Source: Candidatus Fermentithermobacillaceae bacterium (lineage in GTDB: Bacteria > Bacillota > Sulfobacillia > Fermentithermobacillales > Fermentithermobacillaceae). Taken from it: DNA of 64,000 nt. Position numbers and translations under genes: made by a program. The DNA is taken from contig DUQH01000082.1 of assembly GCA_012837895.1 (NCBI GenBank), positions 31,375 through 95,374 of the forward strand, written 5' to 3'. The notes beneath the pieces were generated by a model. That model saw nothing but the letters and a program-made list of their open reading frames with translations. It made no database searches and had not been told where the DNA came from. This document shows positions 43,403-53,300 of this stretch, in pieces. Position 1 is the first letter of the stretch. Each line of letters opens with the position of its first letter.

Positions 43403-44185
43403 CTAATTGCCGTCGCTTGGAAATGCTGCGGGGTCCACTGCTTCGCCCTTATCGAGCAGTTCAAAATGAAGAATGTCTCCCTTGGTCCTTCCGATGGTTT
43501 CTCCTTTGGAAACCTGTTGCCCCGTGACCAGTCCTGAAGCGGATACCCCTGCATAGCGACTTTCATATCTGTCTCCGTGGCCTATTACAATTACCAGGCC
43601 AAGGTCTTCATCTCGGTAGATTCTCTTGATTACCCCTGTACCGGCAGCTTTCACTTCGGCCCCTGGCGTGGCTGAGATGGCCACTCCCGGGTAGTAGCGC
43701 CAGTCGCCCATCTCTTCCGAATAGAACCAACCGGGACGTTTAATAATCTGCCCTGAAACCGGGATAATGATTCCATCAAGGTCGAAAGGTTGGCTCGCCT
43801 GGAGCCCGTCGTTTCCGCCTTCAGCTGGATTTTCTTCAGCAGGTCCGGTTGTATCTCCATCACCCAGTGCTTCTCCACCACCTGGTTCTTGAGTCCCTGA
43901 ACTCAACGGGTCTGTCGATGGGTCATCATCACCTGGGGAGTCATGTGTTGATGGCTCTTGCTCTGAAGGGTTGAAGGCACCTGGTTCAGGTGAGTATGTG
44001 CCGGAAACCGGCGCCTCTTGGAAACTTGTCCGCAATCCAAGGAAAACTCCTGTGCTGAACAAGGCGATACAACCTGCAGCAATCAAAAGGCCCTTAAGAG
44101 TACTCCTGAGAGTTCTTGACCTGAAGTATTCCCGTAATTGTTGGAATCTGCGGTTTTCCGGCCGCTTAAGCTCATCAGCCTGCAT
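43403..44185 (-). CDS. spoIIQ: SpoIIQ-like protein with degenerate LytM domain
   Basis: This 260-residue protein has one membrane segment (about residues 31-53, LLIAAGCIALFSTGVFLG), a long acidic Pro/Gly/Ser/Thr-rich linker (about 58-130) and a C-terminal LytM/M23 domain. SpoIIQ is made in the forespore and forms a channel with mother-cell SpoIIIAH. The LytM metal ligands look lost: YPGVAIS replaces the usual H-x-G-x-D, and ILHFE replaces HLHFE, so it is probably a structural, non-catalytic protein. ATG 44185 has GGAGGTG upstream. The position between spoIID and spoIIID supports the name. Confidence 0.85.
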   Translation of the reverse strand: MQADELKRPENRRFQQLREYFRSRTLRSTLKGLLIAAGCIALFSTGVFLGLRTSFQEAPVSGTYSPEPGAFNPSEQEPSTHDSPGDDDPSTDPLSSGTQEPGGGEALGDGDTTGPAEENPAEGGNDGLQASQPFDLDGIIIPVSGQIIKRPGWFYSEEMGDWRYYPGVAISATPGAEVKAAGTGVIKRIYRDEDLGLVIVIGHGDRYESRYAGVSASGLVTGQQVSKGETIGRTKGDILHFELLDKGEAVDPAAFPSDGN

Positions 44186-44272
44186 AACAACACCTCCGTC
44201 ACTATTATTGACATAATTTGGAGGAAACATTCGTTATGCATGGCCGGAAACCCATGATTTATGCCATGAGTT

Positions 44273-45262
44273 TTATTCTTCGAAGATATGTGCTACCTGG
44301 GTGCCGGGATAGTAGTGAGCCAGAATCTCAAGGAAGTCCATGCCTGCCCTGGCGGCGCCGTCAGCCCCGTATTGGCACAGACCCACGGCGTGCCCGTAGC
44401 CGGCAACCTGGAACACAACATTGTCACCTTGCACAGACCAGGTGAATTTGGTGGACTTGAGGTTTAGTGCAGACCTGAATTCCAGCCCCCTTACGGTCTT
44501 GCCGTCCACTGAAATCTGCTTCACGCGGCCTGTTGGAGATAGAGAGGTAACGGCGATTACGCCTTTCTGGGATACCCTTGAGGCAGGAACGCTGATTCCC
44601 AGGGTGCCCATGGAATTGGATATCTGCGTGGAAGACAACACAACCTGGGTAGGCTTGTAGTGGGGCGATGAAACACAGTAGTTGCATGTTACACTTTGCA
44701 GGTAGTCTATATCCTTACCCCAGACATCTCTTGCAGCTTCAGTGGTTCCCCCGCAGGTAGAGTGGTAAACCGATTCGGCAGGCAGCCCCTTGTACGTGAG
44801 AATCATCCCCTGGGTTTCCCTGACAGCCTTTTCTATCTTGGGCCAATTGAGCCACCAACCAATCACTCCCCAGCGTTCTTTGAGGACGTGTTCAGGATTC
44901 CAGGCCTGGTCTTTGGCAGGGTTGGATGTAACATCAGCCTTGCCCGGCAAAGACGGGGTGCCGCCGAAGATCTGCATCTTCCGTAGGGCATACGTCCTGG
45001 CAATCACGGCCTGGGCCTTGAGGGCTTCAGGATGGAAAGACGCAGGCATTTCGGAAGCTACTACGTGCTTGACGTAGTCTTCCAAGTCCATGCTTATCAC
45101 TTTGTTCTCAGGCTCGTAGAATACGTCTATCCTAAGGAGGGGATAACCGGCAGCAGGTCCGGGTGTTTTAGGCAGTTCAATGCCAACAGGCGTGCTGCTG
45201 GAGCTTGACAGCCCTGCAAGCAAGCCGAAAAGAAACAACAAGAAAAAGAAGGCCTTTTTCAT
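44273..45262 (-). CDS. spoIID: Stage II sporulation protein D, lytic transglycosylase
   Basis: SpoIID cuts septal peptidoglycan with SpoIIM and SpoIIP during engulfment. The protein (329 residues) has an N-terminal signal anchor (KKAFFFLLFLFGLLAGL), the catalytic segment VVASEMPASFHPEALKAQAV with the essential glutamate, the Cys region STCGGTTEAARDVWG then TCNYC, and the C-terminal GYGHAVGLCQYGADGAAR. ATG 45262 has GGAGG 8 bases upstream; ATG 45268 is too close to it. It lies between murA and the SpoIIQ-like gene as in Bacillus. Confidence 0.95.
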   Translation of the reverse strand: MKKAFFFLLFLFGLLAGLSSSSSTPVGIELPKTPGPAAGYPLLRIDVFYEPENKVISMDLEDYVKHVVASEMPASFHPEALKAQAVIARTYALRKMQIFGGTPSLPGKADVTSNPAKDQAWNPEHVLKERWGVIGWWLNWPKIEKAVRETQGMILTYKGLPAESVYHSTCGGTTEAARDVWGKDIDYLQSVTCNYCVSSPHYKPTQVVLSSTQISNSMGTLGISVPASRVSQKGVIAVTSLSPTGRVKQISVDGKTVRGLEFRSALNLKSTKFTWSVQGDNVVFQVAGYGHAVGLCQYGADGAARAGMDFLEILAHYYPGTQVAHIFEE

Positions 45263-45329
45263 AGCCATTGCCTCCGAAGACCGTTTGTTGATTAATATTG
45301 AGAAACGGAGGCAATTATTCTTACATGCG

Positions 45330-45361
45330 GTGCAGGATCACATCTACGGGGTGTAGGATCA
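45330..45361. repeat. Direct repeat GTGYAGGATCA between murA and spoIID
   Basis: GTGCAGGATCA (45330-45340) and GTGTAGGATCA (45351-45361) are direct repeats with starts 21 bp apart, two helical turns. They lie in the 104-bp space after murA, 68-99 bases upstream of the spoIID start. This is the layout of a regulator site, but the regulator is unknown. Confidence 0.5.
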
Positions 45362-45366
45362 AGCCA

Positions 45367-46647
45367 TCAGGGCGCAAAGCCTGACGCTTGTTCTATGGCT
45401 TCATCGAAAACCGCAATCCTGGCCCCCAAATCACGGAGTTTCGAGGCAAAGTTTGCATATCCTCTTTCCAAATGCTCCAGCCCTGTAATATAGCTCACAC
45501 CCTGGGCAGCAAGAGCTGCCAGGCACAAGGCAGCACCTGCCCTTAAGTCTGTAGCCTGGACAGTAGCCCCTGTGAGCTGGGGTACCCCTTCAATCACTGC
45601 ATTGGAGCCCTCAATGCGGATCTTGGCGCCCATGCGCCGCAACTCTTCAGCATGGGCAAACCGGTTTTCAAACACAGTTTCAGATATGATGCTGGTACCT
45701 TCTCCTAGACTTAACAGACTCATAAACGGGGCTTGCACGTCAGTGGGAAAACCCGGGTACGGCAGGGTCTTGATCTTCACAGGTTTAGCCCTGCACGATG
45801 CGCTTATCTCTATACTCTTGTTCCACTCAGTAACTTCAAGCCCGCACTCGTGGAGCTTGGCAAGCACAGATTTCAAGTGCAGTGGAATCACGTTGTCTAC
45901 AGTCACATTCCCCTGGGTAATTGCCCCGGCGATCAGGTAAGTGGCGGCTTCTATCCTGTCGGGGATAATGGTGTACGCAGTGTCCCTCAGCTCTTTCACC
46001 CCGTCAATGCGTATCCTCGGTGTGCCTGCCCCTTTAATCCTGGCGCCTGCAGAATTCAAAAAATTGGCTAAGTCTACCACTTCAGGCTCCTGGGCTGCAT
46101 TATCTATGACGGTTTCCCCGTGGGCCAGGCAAGCTGCCATCATGATGTTCTCAGTGGCTCCTACTGAGGGCACATCTAGGTAGATTTGTGCGCCATGGAG
46201 CTTGGGCGCACTGGCATGGACATAGCCTTTTTCTATGGATATATGCGCTCCCATTGCTTGGAAGCCTTTGAGGTGAAGGTCAACAGGCCTCTGGCCGATG
46301 GCGCACCCTCCCGGAAGAGGTATTGAAGCTTTGCCGCACCGGACCAAAAGAGGCCCCATAACCAGGAAAGACGCCCTCATCTTGCGGACAAGATCATACG
46401 GTGCTTCGTACATGAGCGGGCCTGGGGAACTCACATATATCGTGTCCCGGTCCTGCTTCACATCAGCGCCAACCGCCCTCAATAGCTCGACCATGGTCCT
46501 TACGTCAGCCAAATCAGGCACTTCGTAAATGGTAGCATTCTCCATAAGAAGTGCGCCTGCCAGTACCGGCAGGGCAGCATTCTTAGCACCGTCACAACGT
46601 ACTTCCCCGCGAAGCGGCCGTCCACCCCAAATCACAAGATTTTTCAT
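45367..46647 (-). CDS. murA: UDP-N-acetylglucosamine 1-carboxyvinyltransferase
   Basis: MurA transfers enolpyruvate from PEP to UDP-GlcNAc, the first committed step of peptidoglycan synthesis. The protein (426 residues) has the catalytic cysteine in PLPGGCAIGQRPVDLHLKGF, the site of fosfomycin attack, and the conserved CDGAKNAALPVLAGALL and PYPGFPTDVQAPFMSLL. ATG 46647 has AGGAG 7 bases upstream. It lies just downstream of the ATPase genes, where murAA lies in Bacillus. Confidence 0.96.
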   Translation of the reverse strand: MKNLVIWGGRPLRGEVRCDGAKNAALPVLAGALLMENATIYEVPDLADVRTMVELLRAVGADVKQDRDTIYVSSPGPLMYEAPYDLVRKMRASFLVMGPLLVRCGKASIPLPGGCAIGQRPVDLHLKGFQAMGAHISIEKGYVHASAPKLHGAQIYLDVPSVGATENIMMAACLAHGETVIDNAAQEPEVVDLANFLNSAGARIKGAGTPRIRIDGVKELRDTAYTIIPDRIEAATYLIAGAITQGNVTVDNVIPLHLKSVLAKLHECGLEVTEWNKSIEISASCRAKPVKIKTLPYPGFPTDVQAPFMSLLSLGEGTSIISETVFENRFAHAEELRRMGAKIRIEGSNAVIEGVPQLTGATVQATDLRAGAALCLAALAAQGVSYITGLEHLERGYANFASKLRDLGARIAVFDEAIEQASGFAP

Positions 46648-46740
46648 ATCCACGCTCCTAAATCTGTTCTGCATTTAGTGTCCGTCTTAAGTGAACCAAT
46701 ATCCCCGGTAATGGTGGTATGTCGAGAAAAATTCTGTTAA

Positions 46741-47433
46741 TCAGTGTGCCCTGACTATTTCCTTGATCTTCATGAGCCTGGATATGTTCGCCCTTTCCAT
46801 TTCCTCGAGTCTCATCGCCACACTCTTCACAGCTTGCTCCAGTTCTGGAATCAACACATGTTCCAGGGCATTTACTCTTCTTCTGGTCTTTTCTATTTCA
46901 TCTGCCAATAAATGTATCGTGCGTTCAATATGAGACAGCCGCACCAGCAAGGGCAAAATTCCTTGGAACTTAGATATAGCTTCGTCCAGGTCAGACGATG
47001 TGGTCGCCAAACCGTAGCTTGGGAGCATCCCTAGGCCGCGGTCAGTCGCGCCTTGCTTCTTCTCGTCGTCCCCCGCTGTGTCATGCTCCGGCCTGTCATC
47101 CCCACGGCCCTGGATTTCCATTTCAGGTACCAGCACGTTCATGATGTGCCTGTATGACACGGATATCTCCTCAGCCCCGCCTTGTACCATTAGGGCCTCT
47201 TCAAGCACAGAAGGTGACAGCACGGCCCGTGCCAGGGAAAAACTCTTGTAGGCAGCGCCCAGGCGTTCTTCGATTTCCTGTCTCAACCTCCGGCTCTCAT
47301 GGACGATGGACAGGAATTCCCTCATGAGCTGGTCCCGCTTATCCTTAAGCAGCCTGTGGCCGCGCTGGGCCATCCGTATCCTGGCCCTCAGCCGGCTCAG
47401 TTCCTGCCGTGTGGCATTGGCCCTGATCTTCAC
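46741..47433 (-). CDS. ntpD: V/A-type ATPase subunit D
   Basis: Subunit D is the central rotor shaft of V/A-type ATPases. This 230-residue protein has long N- and C-terminal helices (ANATRQELSRLRARIRMAQR, GHRLLKDKRDQLMREF; HIERTIHLLADEIEKTRRRV, NALEHVLIPELE) that form the coiled-coil axle, and a mid part with a charged, variable insertion (about 110-132). It follows subunit B by 14 bases and ends the ATPase operon. Confidence 0.95.
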   Translation of the reverse strand: MKIRANATRQELSRLRARIRMAQRGHRLLKDKRDQLMREFLSIVHESRRLRQEIEERLGAAYKSFSLARAVLSPSVLEEALMVQGGAEEISVSYRHIMNVLVPEMEIQGRGDDRPEHDTAGDDEKKQGATDRGLGMLPSYGLATTSSDLDEAISKFQGILPLLVRLSHIERTIHLLADEIEKTRRRVNALEHVLIPELEQAVKSVAMRLEEMERANISRLMKIKEIVRAH

Positions 47434-47447
47434 TTCCTGCCACCCCC

Positions 47448-48833
47448 TCAGCCGGTCTGCTCAAGCTTAGGCATGTACTTGTCAATATTCCTCTGGGACA
47501 GACGCTTAAGCTCGATCCTGGGCAGCTGTGCCATGAGCTTCCAACCGATATCGAGGGTTTGTTCAATCGTCCGGTTATCGTTGATACCCTGGTTGACGAA
47601 TTCCCTCTCGAAATCATCGGCAAACTTCAAGAAGATCTTGTCGTTTTCAGTAAGGGCTGCCTCACCAAGGATCACCGCCAGCTCCCTGGCTTCCTTGCCA
47701 CGGTCATATATGTCTGACAGCTGATTGAGCACGCCTGCGTGATCTTCCCGGGTCTTGCCTTCGCCGATACCTTTGTCCTTGAGCCTGGACAAGGATACGG
47801 AAATATCCACAGGCGGGTAAATGCCTGCCCTGTGCAGTTCCCTGGACAGGATTATCTGCCCCTCGGTAATATATCCGGTCAGGTCGGGGATGGGGTGGGT
47901 CTTGTCGTCTTCCGGCATTGTGAGAATGGGAATCTGGGTGATTGACCCTGGCTTACCCTGGATCCGCCCTGCCCTCTCGTAAATGGAAGCAAGGTCTGTG
48001 TACATGTAACCCGGGTATCCCCTGCGTCCCGGAACTTCCTTTCTCGCCGCCGACACTTCACGCAGGGCTTCTGCGTAGTTGGTCATGTCAGTCATAATGA
48101 CCAGTACGTGCATCCCCAGTTCAAAAGCCAGGTACTCAGCTACAGTCAGCGCCATCCGGGGGGTTGCGATCCTTTCGATAACCGGGTCGTTTGCCAGGTT
48201 GGTAAACACAACAGCCCTATCCAAGGCGCCTGTAGCCCTGAAACTTGAAATGAAGAAGTCAGCTTCTTCATAGGTGATGCCCAAAGCTGCAAACACAACG
48301 GCAAAAGGATCCTCTGTGCCGAGAACCGCTGCCTGCCTTGCAATCTGGGCCGCGATTTGGGCGTGGGGAAGTCCTGCGCCTGAGAAAATGGGGAGCTTCT
48401 GACCACGGACCAAGGGGTTCATACAGTCGATAGATGAAATACCCGTCTGTATGAACTCTGAAGGATATGCCCGGGTAAACGGGTTTATCGGGTTACCGCT
48501 AATATCGAGACGCTTGTCAGGTATGATCCTGGGCCCGCCATCAATGGGATTCCCGGCGCCGTCGAAAACCCGTCCCAGGATGTCCGGAGACACGGGGATT
48601 TCAAGCACCCGCCCGAGAAACCTTACCTTGGAAGACCTCACGTCAAGCCCTGAAGTGCCTTCAAACAGCTGGACAAGCGCTTTGCCCTCTTCGGCTTCAA
48701 GCACCCGTCCCCTGCGGATCTGCCCGTCTCCCGTTTCTATTTCAACAAGTTCGTCGAAATGAACTTCAGCGACCTGCTCTACTACTATAAGCGGTCCTGA
48801 CACCTGCGTAATAGTCGTATATTCCAACGGCAT
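47448..48833 (-). CDS. ntpB: V/A-type ATPase subunit B
   Basis: Subunit B (461 residues) is the non-catalytic hexamer partner of A. It has the V-type B signature: the P-loop is degenerate ([20 protein letters not shown]), and [40 protein letters not shown] and [15 protein letters not shown] are present. It is clearly not an F-type beta subunit. The gene starts 35 bases after subunit A. Confidence 0.97.
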   Translation of the reverse strand: MPLEYTTITQVSGPLIVVEQVAEVHFDELVEIETGDGQIRRGRVLEAEEGKALVQLFEGTSGLDVRSSKVRFLGRVLEIPVSPDILGRVFDGAGNPIDGGPRIIPDKRLDISGNPINPFTRAYPSEFIQTGISSIDCMNPLVRGQKLPIFSGAGLPHAQIAAQIARQAAVLGTEDPFAVVFAALGITYEEADFFISSFRATGALDRAVVFTNLANDPVIERIATPRMALTVAEYLAFELGMHVLVIMTDMTNYAEALREVSAARKEVPGRRGYPGYMYTDLASIYERAGRIQGKPGSITQIPILTMPEDDKTHPIPDLTGYITEGQIILSRELHRAGIYPPVDISVSLSRLKDKGIGEGKTREDHAGVLNQLSDIYDRGKEARELAVILGEAALTENDKIFLKFADDFEREFVNQGINDNRTIEQTLDIGWKLMAQLPRIELKRLSQRNIDKYMPKLEQTG

Positions 48834-48868
48834 ATATATTCCCCCATGCTAAAACTTTGTGCTCACGC

Positions 48869-50638
48869 CTAGACAGTCCCGAGCCTGGATTCATCGCGTA
48901 TTGCAGCCATGATCGACTCGTATTCTTTTGGCCACTCAGCTTCAGGTATCTCCCTGGCCCTCGCGATACGCTCTCTCACTTTCATCTCAAGGATGGTTTC
49001 AAGCTTTGCGCCCTTTTCAAGGAGAGCCATCCCGTTATGATGGAATTCAAGTATGATCTTCAAAATCCCATACTGCTTCTCCTGGGAACAATAGGTGTCT
49101 ATCTCATGGAACGCGCTCTGGTACAGGAAGTCTTCCCGCAAGGACTTAGCTGTTTCAAGTACCATCCTCTGCCTATCAGACAGTGAGTCCACACCAACAA
49201 GCCTTACGATTTCCAGGAGTTCGTCCTCTTCCTGGAGCAGAGCCATAGCTTCGTCACGCATGTCGGGGAAGTCCCTTCCCACCGAGTCCCTGAAATACGC
49301 GTCGAGCCTGTCGGCGTAAAGAGAATAGCTGTTGAGCCAGTTGATCGCCGGGAAGTGTTTCCTTGCAGCCAGCCTGTCGTCCAATCCCCAGAACACCTTC
49401 ACAATACGCAGGGTAGACTGGGTTACAGGTTCAGACAAATCGCCTCCTGGAGGAGATACGGCACCGATTGCGCTCACTGCACCGTCACGATCATCAGAAC
49501 CCAACAATTTAGCTTTGCCGGCCCTTTCGTAGAACTCTGACAGCCTTGATCCGAGATACGCAGGATACCCTTCTTCGCCGGGCATCTCTTCAAGGCGGCC
49601 GGATATTTCCCTGAGCGCCTCTGCCCACCTGGAAGTAGAGTCTGCCATGAGCGCTACATCGTAACCCATGTCCCTGTAGTATTCAGCAATCGTGATGCCT
49701 GTATATATCGAAGCTTCACGTGCCGCCACAGGCATGTTGGACGTGTTAGCTACAAGGATGGTGCGCTCCATAAGGGGCCTGCCTGTGTTGGGGTCCATGA
49801 GTTCGGGAAACTCCAACAACACGTCGGTCATCTCGTTGCCCCGTTCGCCACAGCCGATGTAGACGATGATCTCGGCGTTTGCCCACTTGGCCAGCTGGTG
49901 CTGGATAACGGTCTTGCCGCTTCCAAAGGGCCCGGGAACACATGCGGTTCCTCCCTTTGCTATAGGGAAGAAAGTGTCTATAATCCTCTGCCCTGTGATC
50001 AATGGTTCTGAAGGGGGCATTTTATCCCTTACAGGCCTGGGCCTGCGCACCGGCCATCTTTGAAGCATCTGGATGCTGTAATCCCCGTTTTCTGTTTCGA
50101 GCACGCATACGTCTTCAGTGACTGCAAATACGCCTTCGCTTATGGACTTAACGGTACCTTTGCCGGCATCAGGCGGCACCATAATCTTGTGTACTATAAC
50201 AGGCGATTCCTGGACAGTCCCAATGATATCTCCGGAACTCACGGCCTGGCCTACCTCCACAGCCGGCACAAAACGCCACTTCTTCTCCCTGTCAAGCCCC
50301 GGCGCTTCAAGCCCGCGGGCGATGAAATCCCCTGCCATTTCCGCCAGCACGTTGAGAGGCCTCTGAATCCCGTCGAAAATCGATCCTATTAGCCCCGGCC
50401 CAAGTTCGACGCTTAGAGGAACGCCTGTTGAGACCACAGGTTCACCCGGCCCGACCCCTGACGTTTCCTCATATACCTGGATTGAAGCGGTATCATCTTT
50501 AAGTTCTATGACTTCACCAATAAGCCGGTTCTCGCCAACCCTTACAACGTCGAACATGCGGCAGCCGGCCATCCCGGAAGCTATCACCAAAGGCCCGGAT
50601 ACTTTAACAATCCGTCCTGTAATCTGGTTGTCTGCCAT
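48869..50638 (-). CDS. ntpA: V/A-type ATPase catalytic subunit A
   Basis: Subunit A (589 residues) hydrolyses or makes ATP. It has the Walker A loop [17 protein letters not shown], the large 'non-homologous' insertion that separates V/A-type A from F-type beta (about residues 110-200), [40 protein letters not shown] and [20 protein letters not shown]. It is 6 bases after subunit F. Length is typical of bacterial and archaeal A subunits. Confidence 0.97.
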   Translation of the reverse strand: MADNQITGRIVKVSGPLVIASGMAGCRMFDVVRVGENRLIGEVIELKDDTASIQVYEETSGVGPGEPVVSTGVPLSVELGPGLIGSIFDGIQRPLNVLAEMAGDFIARGLEAPGLDREKKWRFVPAVEVGQAVSSGDIIGTVQESPVIVHKIMVPPDAGKGTVKSISEGVFAVTEDVCVLETENGDYSIQMLQRWPVRRPRPVRDKMPPSEPLITGQRIIDTFFPIAKGGTACVPGPFGSGKTVIQHQLAKWANAEIIVYIGCGERGNEMTDVLLEFPELMDPNTGRPLMERTILVANTSNMPVAAREASIYTGITIAEYYRDMGYDVALMADSTSRWAEALREISGRLEEMPGEEGYPAYLGSRLSEFYERAGKAKLLGSDDRDGAVSAIGAVSPPGGDLSEPVTQSTLRIVKVFWGLDDRLAARKHFPAINWLNSYSLYADRLDAYFRDSVGRDFPDMRDEAMALLQEEDELLEIVRLVGVDSLSDRQRMVLETAKSLREDFLYQSAFHEIDTYCSQEKQYGILKIILEFHHNGMALLEKGAKLETILEMKVRERIARAREIPEAEWPKEYESIMAAIRDESRLGTV

Positions 50639-50644
50639 GCCGCA

Positions 50645-50977
50645 TCATTCCTCTCCCTTGAACAAAATATCTGCCCCGACCGCTCTTTCAACTCGTTTGC
50701 GCAAAAGTTCCATACCGACGCCCCGGGGTTTACGTGCATCGGGCAAAATCGTAACCACAGGTTTTGGCATATCGTACAAAGGCTCAAGGTCCTTTTCCAG
50801 GACTTCGGCTATTTCTTCAGTCACAAGCAAAATCGCATAGTCACCCTGCAATATGGCATCGAGCTGCTCCTGGGCTTCATCCGGGTTGTTAGCGGGAAAC
50901 GCAACTGCCCCGCTGGCCTTGAACCCCAAGACAGCATCTCTTTGACCTAACACAGCTACCTTAGGCATAACTTTCAC
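50645..50977 (-). CDS. ntpG: V/A-type ATPase subunit F
   Basis: This subunit of about 110 residues matches the F subunit (NtpG in the Enterococcus naming), which binds the central D shaft. It shows VAVLGQRDAVLGFKASGA and DYAILLVTEEIAEVL, ending with a helix rich in Arg and Glu. The start is probably GTG 50977 (AGAGG 4 bases upstream), overlapping the end of subunit C by 17 bases; ATG 50968 is an alternative. Confidence 0.92.
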   Translation of the reverse strand: MKVMPKVAVLGQRDAVLGFKASGAVAFPANNPDEAQEQLDAILQGDYAILLVTEEIAEVLEKDLEPLYDMPKPVVTILPDARKPRGVGMELLRKRVERAVGADILFKGEE

Positions 50978-52025
50978 GCAACCTCTCTGATATCTCATGC
51001 TCCGGAATCAGGGACTGCTTTCCGGAAAGGATGATCCTGAGGTTTCGTACCTCAAGTTCCCGTCCGAACATATATCCGAACACAGGCTCAGGACCCAAGC
51101 TAATCTTCCTCGCGTCACGGACAAGTTTCACCATTGCGTTGTCACATTCCCTTTCCCATCCGGTCAGGGGCTCGCCTCTCTGTGCCAGGGACACACCCTG
51201 GCTTGCAAGGCGTTCCCAGGGGGTGTTCCTGTAGACCCCTGCGAGCCCTGTATAACCCTTGTTGTAGCTTTCAGCTATTTCATCCGCTCTTATGTTGCCT
51301 CCTGGGATCAGGATGCGTGCAAAATCCGGGCCGGAAATGCCCAGACGTTGTGCCCTTACTGCCATCTTCAAGTTAATGATGTCAATCTCTGACCGTATAA
51401 TTTCAACAAGTGCATCATACCCGGACTTCTTGTAGACCGATGCAGCCCACCCGTAATATGCCCTGTCTATCAAACTATCTACCTCAAAGGAAGACAGCTG
51501 TTGGGATCGGTTCTGCGCAACCACCCTGCCGTAGACAGCAGCCAGCTCACAAGTGACCTTGTAGGTACTCTCGGCGATTGAATCAGGCTCCAGCTCTGCA
51601 GGCTGCGCGGGATGGTGACCCTGGCGTACTGCCTCAAGAGTCTCCCTTAGCTCGCCGGGCATAAGGTTGCCTAACCCGGAAAACGCACCTTCTTCAGGTG
51701 GAACCTGAAGCATTTCTGCCTTAAACAGCACCTTGAGATTGTGAAAATCATAGCGCGCCTTGTAGGCGGCAATCACCATAGGTTCGGGAGCGAGCTTCAT
51801 CACTTTGTTGTGAGCGTCCCTGACTGCCTCTTCCAGGGCCTCTTCAAACAAGTCCGGATTCTCAAGTTTTGAAACATAAGGGCCGTAAAAGGAATCCCTC
51901 AAGGCCATAAGGGCGGCTTCCAAATTCCCTGCATCCAATACCTTAGCCAGGTCGCTTCTGGTGAGAAGCCCCTTTTCAATTATCCTGATCCGGCCCACAG
52001 GGCTTGCCCAAAGATAGTCCCTCAA
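50961..52025 (-). CDS. ntpC: V/A-type ATPase subunit C
   Basis: Subunit C (354 residues) connects the central stalk to the membrane K ring. The sequence is helical and follows the AC39/C pattern (VGRIRIIEKGLLTRSDLAKV, ARYDFHNLKVLFKAEMLQ, EVRNLRIILSGKQSLIP). It overlaps the end of subunit E by four bases, a sign of coupled translation. Confidence 0.92.
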   Translation of the reverse strand: MRDYLWASPVGRIRIIEKGLLTRSDLAKVLDAGNLEAALMALRDSFYGPYVSKLENPDLFEEALEEAVRDAHNKVMKLAPEPMVIAAYKARYDFHNLKVLFKAEMLQVPPEEGAFSGLGNLMPGELRETLEAVRQGHHPAQPAELEPDSIAESTYKVTCELAAVYGRVVAQNRSQQLSSFEVDSLIDRAYYGWAASVYKKSGYDALVEIIRSEIDIINLKMAVRAQRLGISGPDFARILIPGGNIRADEIAESYNKGYTGLAGVYRNTPWERLASQGVSLAQRGEPLTGWERECDNAMVKLVRDARKISLGPEPVFGYMFGRELEVRNLRIILSGKQSLIPEHEISERLRESYA

Positions 52026-52639
52026 GGCGCACTCTTCCTCTCCGGATCCTCAAACAGAACCCTGGCCAGTTCTATTTCAAGGTCTTCCCTTATTAGGTTC
52101 AAGATAGCAGGGAAAGTCACGTTATCTGCCACTGAGCCCTTCCTCAAAATGAAACCGCCGCCTAAGCTGTCAGGGGTATATGAAATCTTCAGCTTGCCTG
52201 CCTTTCCTTGCGCCACCAATGCCTGGTTAACCGCATGGCCAAAATCCGCGCCTAACCTGGGCTCATCATCTTTGCTCAAAATAAGCTCTTCTGAACCGGC
52301 AGCTTTCCGGCCTATCAAATCGATGAGCAGCGCCCGGTATTCGTCCCCTGGCAAGTCAGCTAAGCGTTTCACGGCTTCATCAAACACCTGGGAAATAAGC
52401 TCCTGCTTCACCCCGAGGATCCTCTGCTTCTTCTCCATATCGCTCCTGGAAGCGGCAATGCTCTTTATCTGCTCTGCTTCAGCTTCTGCTTCCCTCAAGA
52501 TGTCGGCTTCCAGCCGGGCAGCTTCTTCCCTGGCTACCTGGATTCTAGATTCAGCTTCCGCTCTTGCAGAAGCCAGGATTTCCTCCTTAAGCGATGACGC
52601 TCTCTCGCCAATTCTCTCCAAAATATCTTCCAAGGGCAT
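52022..52639 (-). CDS. ntpE: V/A-type ATPase subunit E
   Basis: Subunit E (205 residues) is half of the peripheral stalk. It has a long charged N-terminal helix (about 1-80, ASARAEAESRIQVAREEAAR, LEADILREAEAEAEQ) and a globular C-terminal part (GADFGHAVNQALVAQGKAG, LGGGFILRKGSVADNVTF). It pairs with the subunit encoded at 55330-55647. It lies 11 bases after subunit K. Confidence 0.92.
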   Translation of the reverse strand: MPLEDILERIGERASSLKEEILASARAEAESRIQVAREEAARLEADILREAEAEAEQIKSIAASRSDMEKKQRILGVKQELISQVFDEAVKRLADLPGDEYRALLIDLIGRKAAGSEELILSKDDEPRLGADFGHAVNQALVAQGKAGKLKISYTPDSLGGGFILRKGSVADNVTFPAILNLIREDLEIELARVLFEDPERKSAP

Positions 52640-52650
52640 CTTGTTTCCCC

Positions 52651-53211
52651 CTAGATCTTAACTGCGAACATGATAAGCAGGATCGATGTCAGAAGTCCCA
52701 GTACCGCATAGGTCTCAACCATAGCTGACAGGATCATGCCTTTTCCTGATTCTTCAGGCTTTTGAGCTACAATATCCATACCTGCGAGAGAAACCTTTGC
52801 CTGGTACAACGCAGAGATCAGGCCGGATAAACCTGCGGGAAGACATGCAAAGAAAACCTGCCATCCCTGTTCAAGGGTGAGGGACAGAACCCCGCCGAAA
52901 GCGTTCATCTTGATCAAAGCAAGGAACGCTACCAGGAAGCCGTAGATTCCCTGGGTTCCGGGAAGAGCCTGCAAGGGGAGCACTCGTCCAAAGTTTTCTG
53001 GCTCTTCTGCAGTGATCCCTGCAGCTTTTTCACCCGCAACGCCTACACCAACGATTGAGCCAATCCCGCCGAGCACTACTGCAAGTCCTGCGCCCATAAG
53101 AGCTAGCACGTTACCGCCCAGCATCTCACCGAAAAATGCACCCAAGACCAGCATACCTACTAGAAGAAAAATCCCCACCAGAGTCCAACTTCCTACCATT
53201 CCTTTGAACAC
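52651..53211 (-). CDS. ntpK: V/A-type ATPase membrane ring subunit K
   Basis: This 186-residue ring proteolipid has the two-hairpin design of Enterococcus hirae NtpK plus an extra N-terminal membrane segment (residues 8-28). The single ion-carrying carboxylate is Glu166 in AMVETYAVLG, with Gln in place of a carboxylate in the first hairpin. The five side-chain positions that bind sodium in NtpK appear conserved: Leu83, Thr86 and Gln87 (LPGTQ), Gln137 (ALYQAKV) and Glu166. This favours sodium over proton transport. A ring with one carboxylate per double hairpin suits ATP-driven pumping more than synthesis. Confidence 0.94.
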   Translation of the reverse strand: MFKGMVGSWTLVGIFLLVGMLVLGAFFGEMLGGNVLALMGAGLAVVLGGIGSIVGVGVAGEKAAGITAEEPENFGRVLPLQALPGTQGIYGFLVAFLALIKMNAFGGVLSLTLEQGWQVFFACLPAGLSGLISALYQAKVSLAGMDIVAQKPEESGKGMILSAMVETYAVLGLLTSILLIMFAVKI

Positions 53212-53300
53212 AAACGTTCCCTCCCAGTCTGTCTTGCATCACTTGTTATCTTTGATTGTCTGATCCGGCTAAAATGACTATCTGACTTGACACGCAACCT

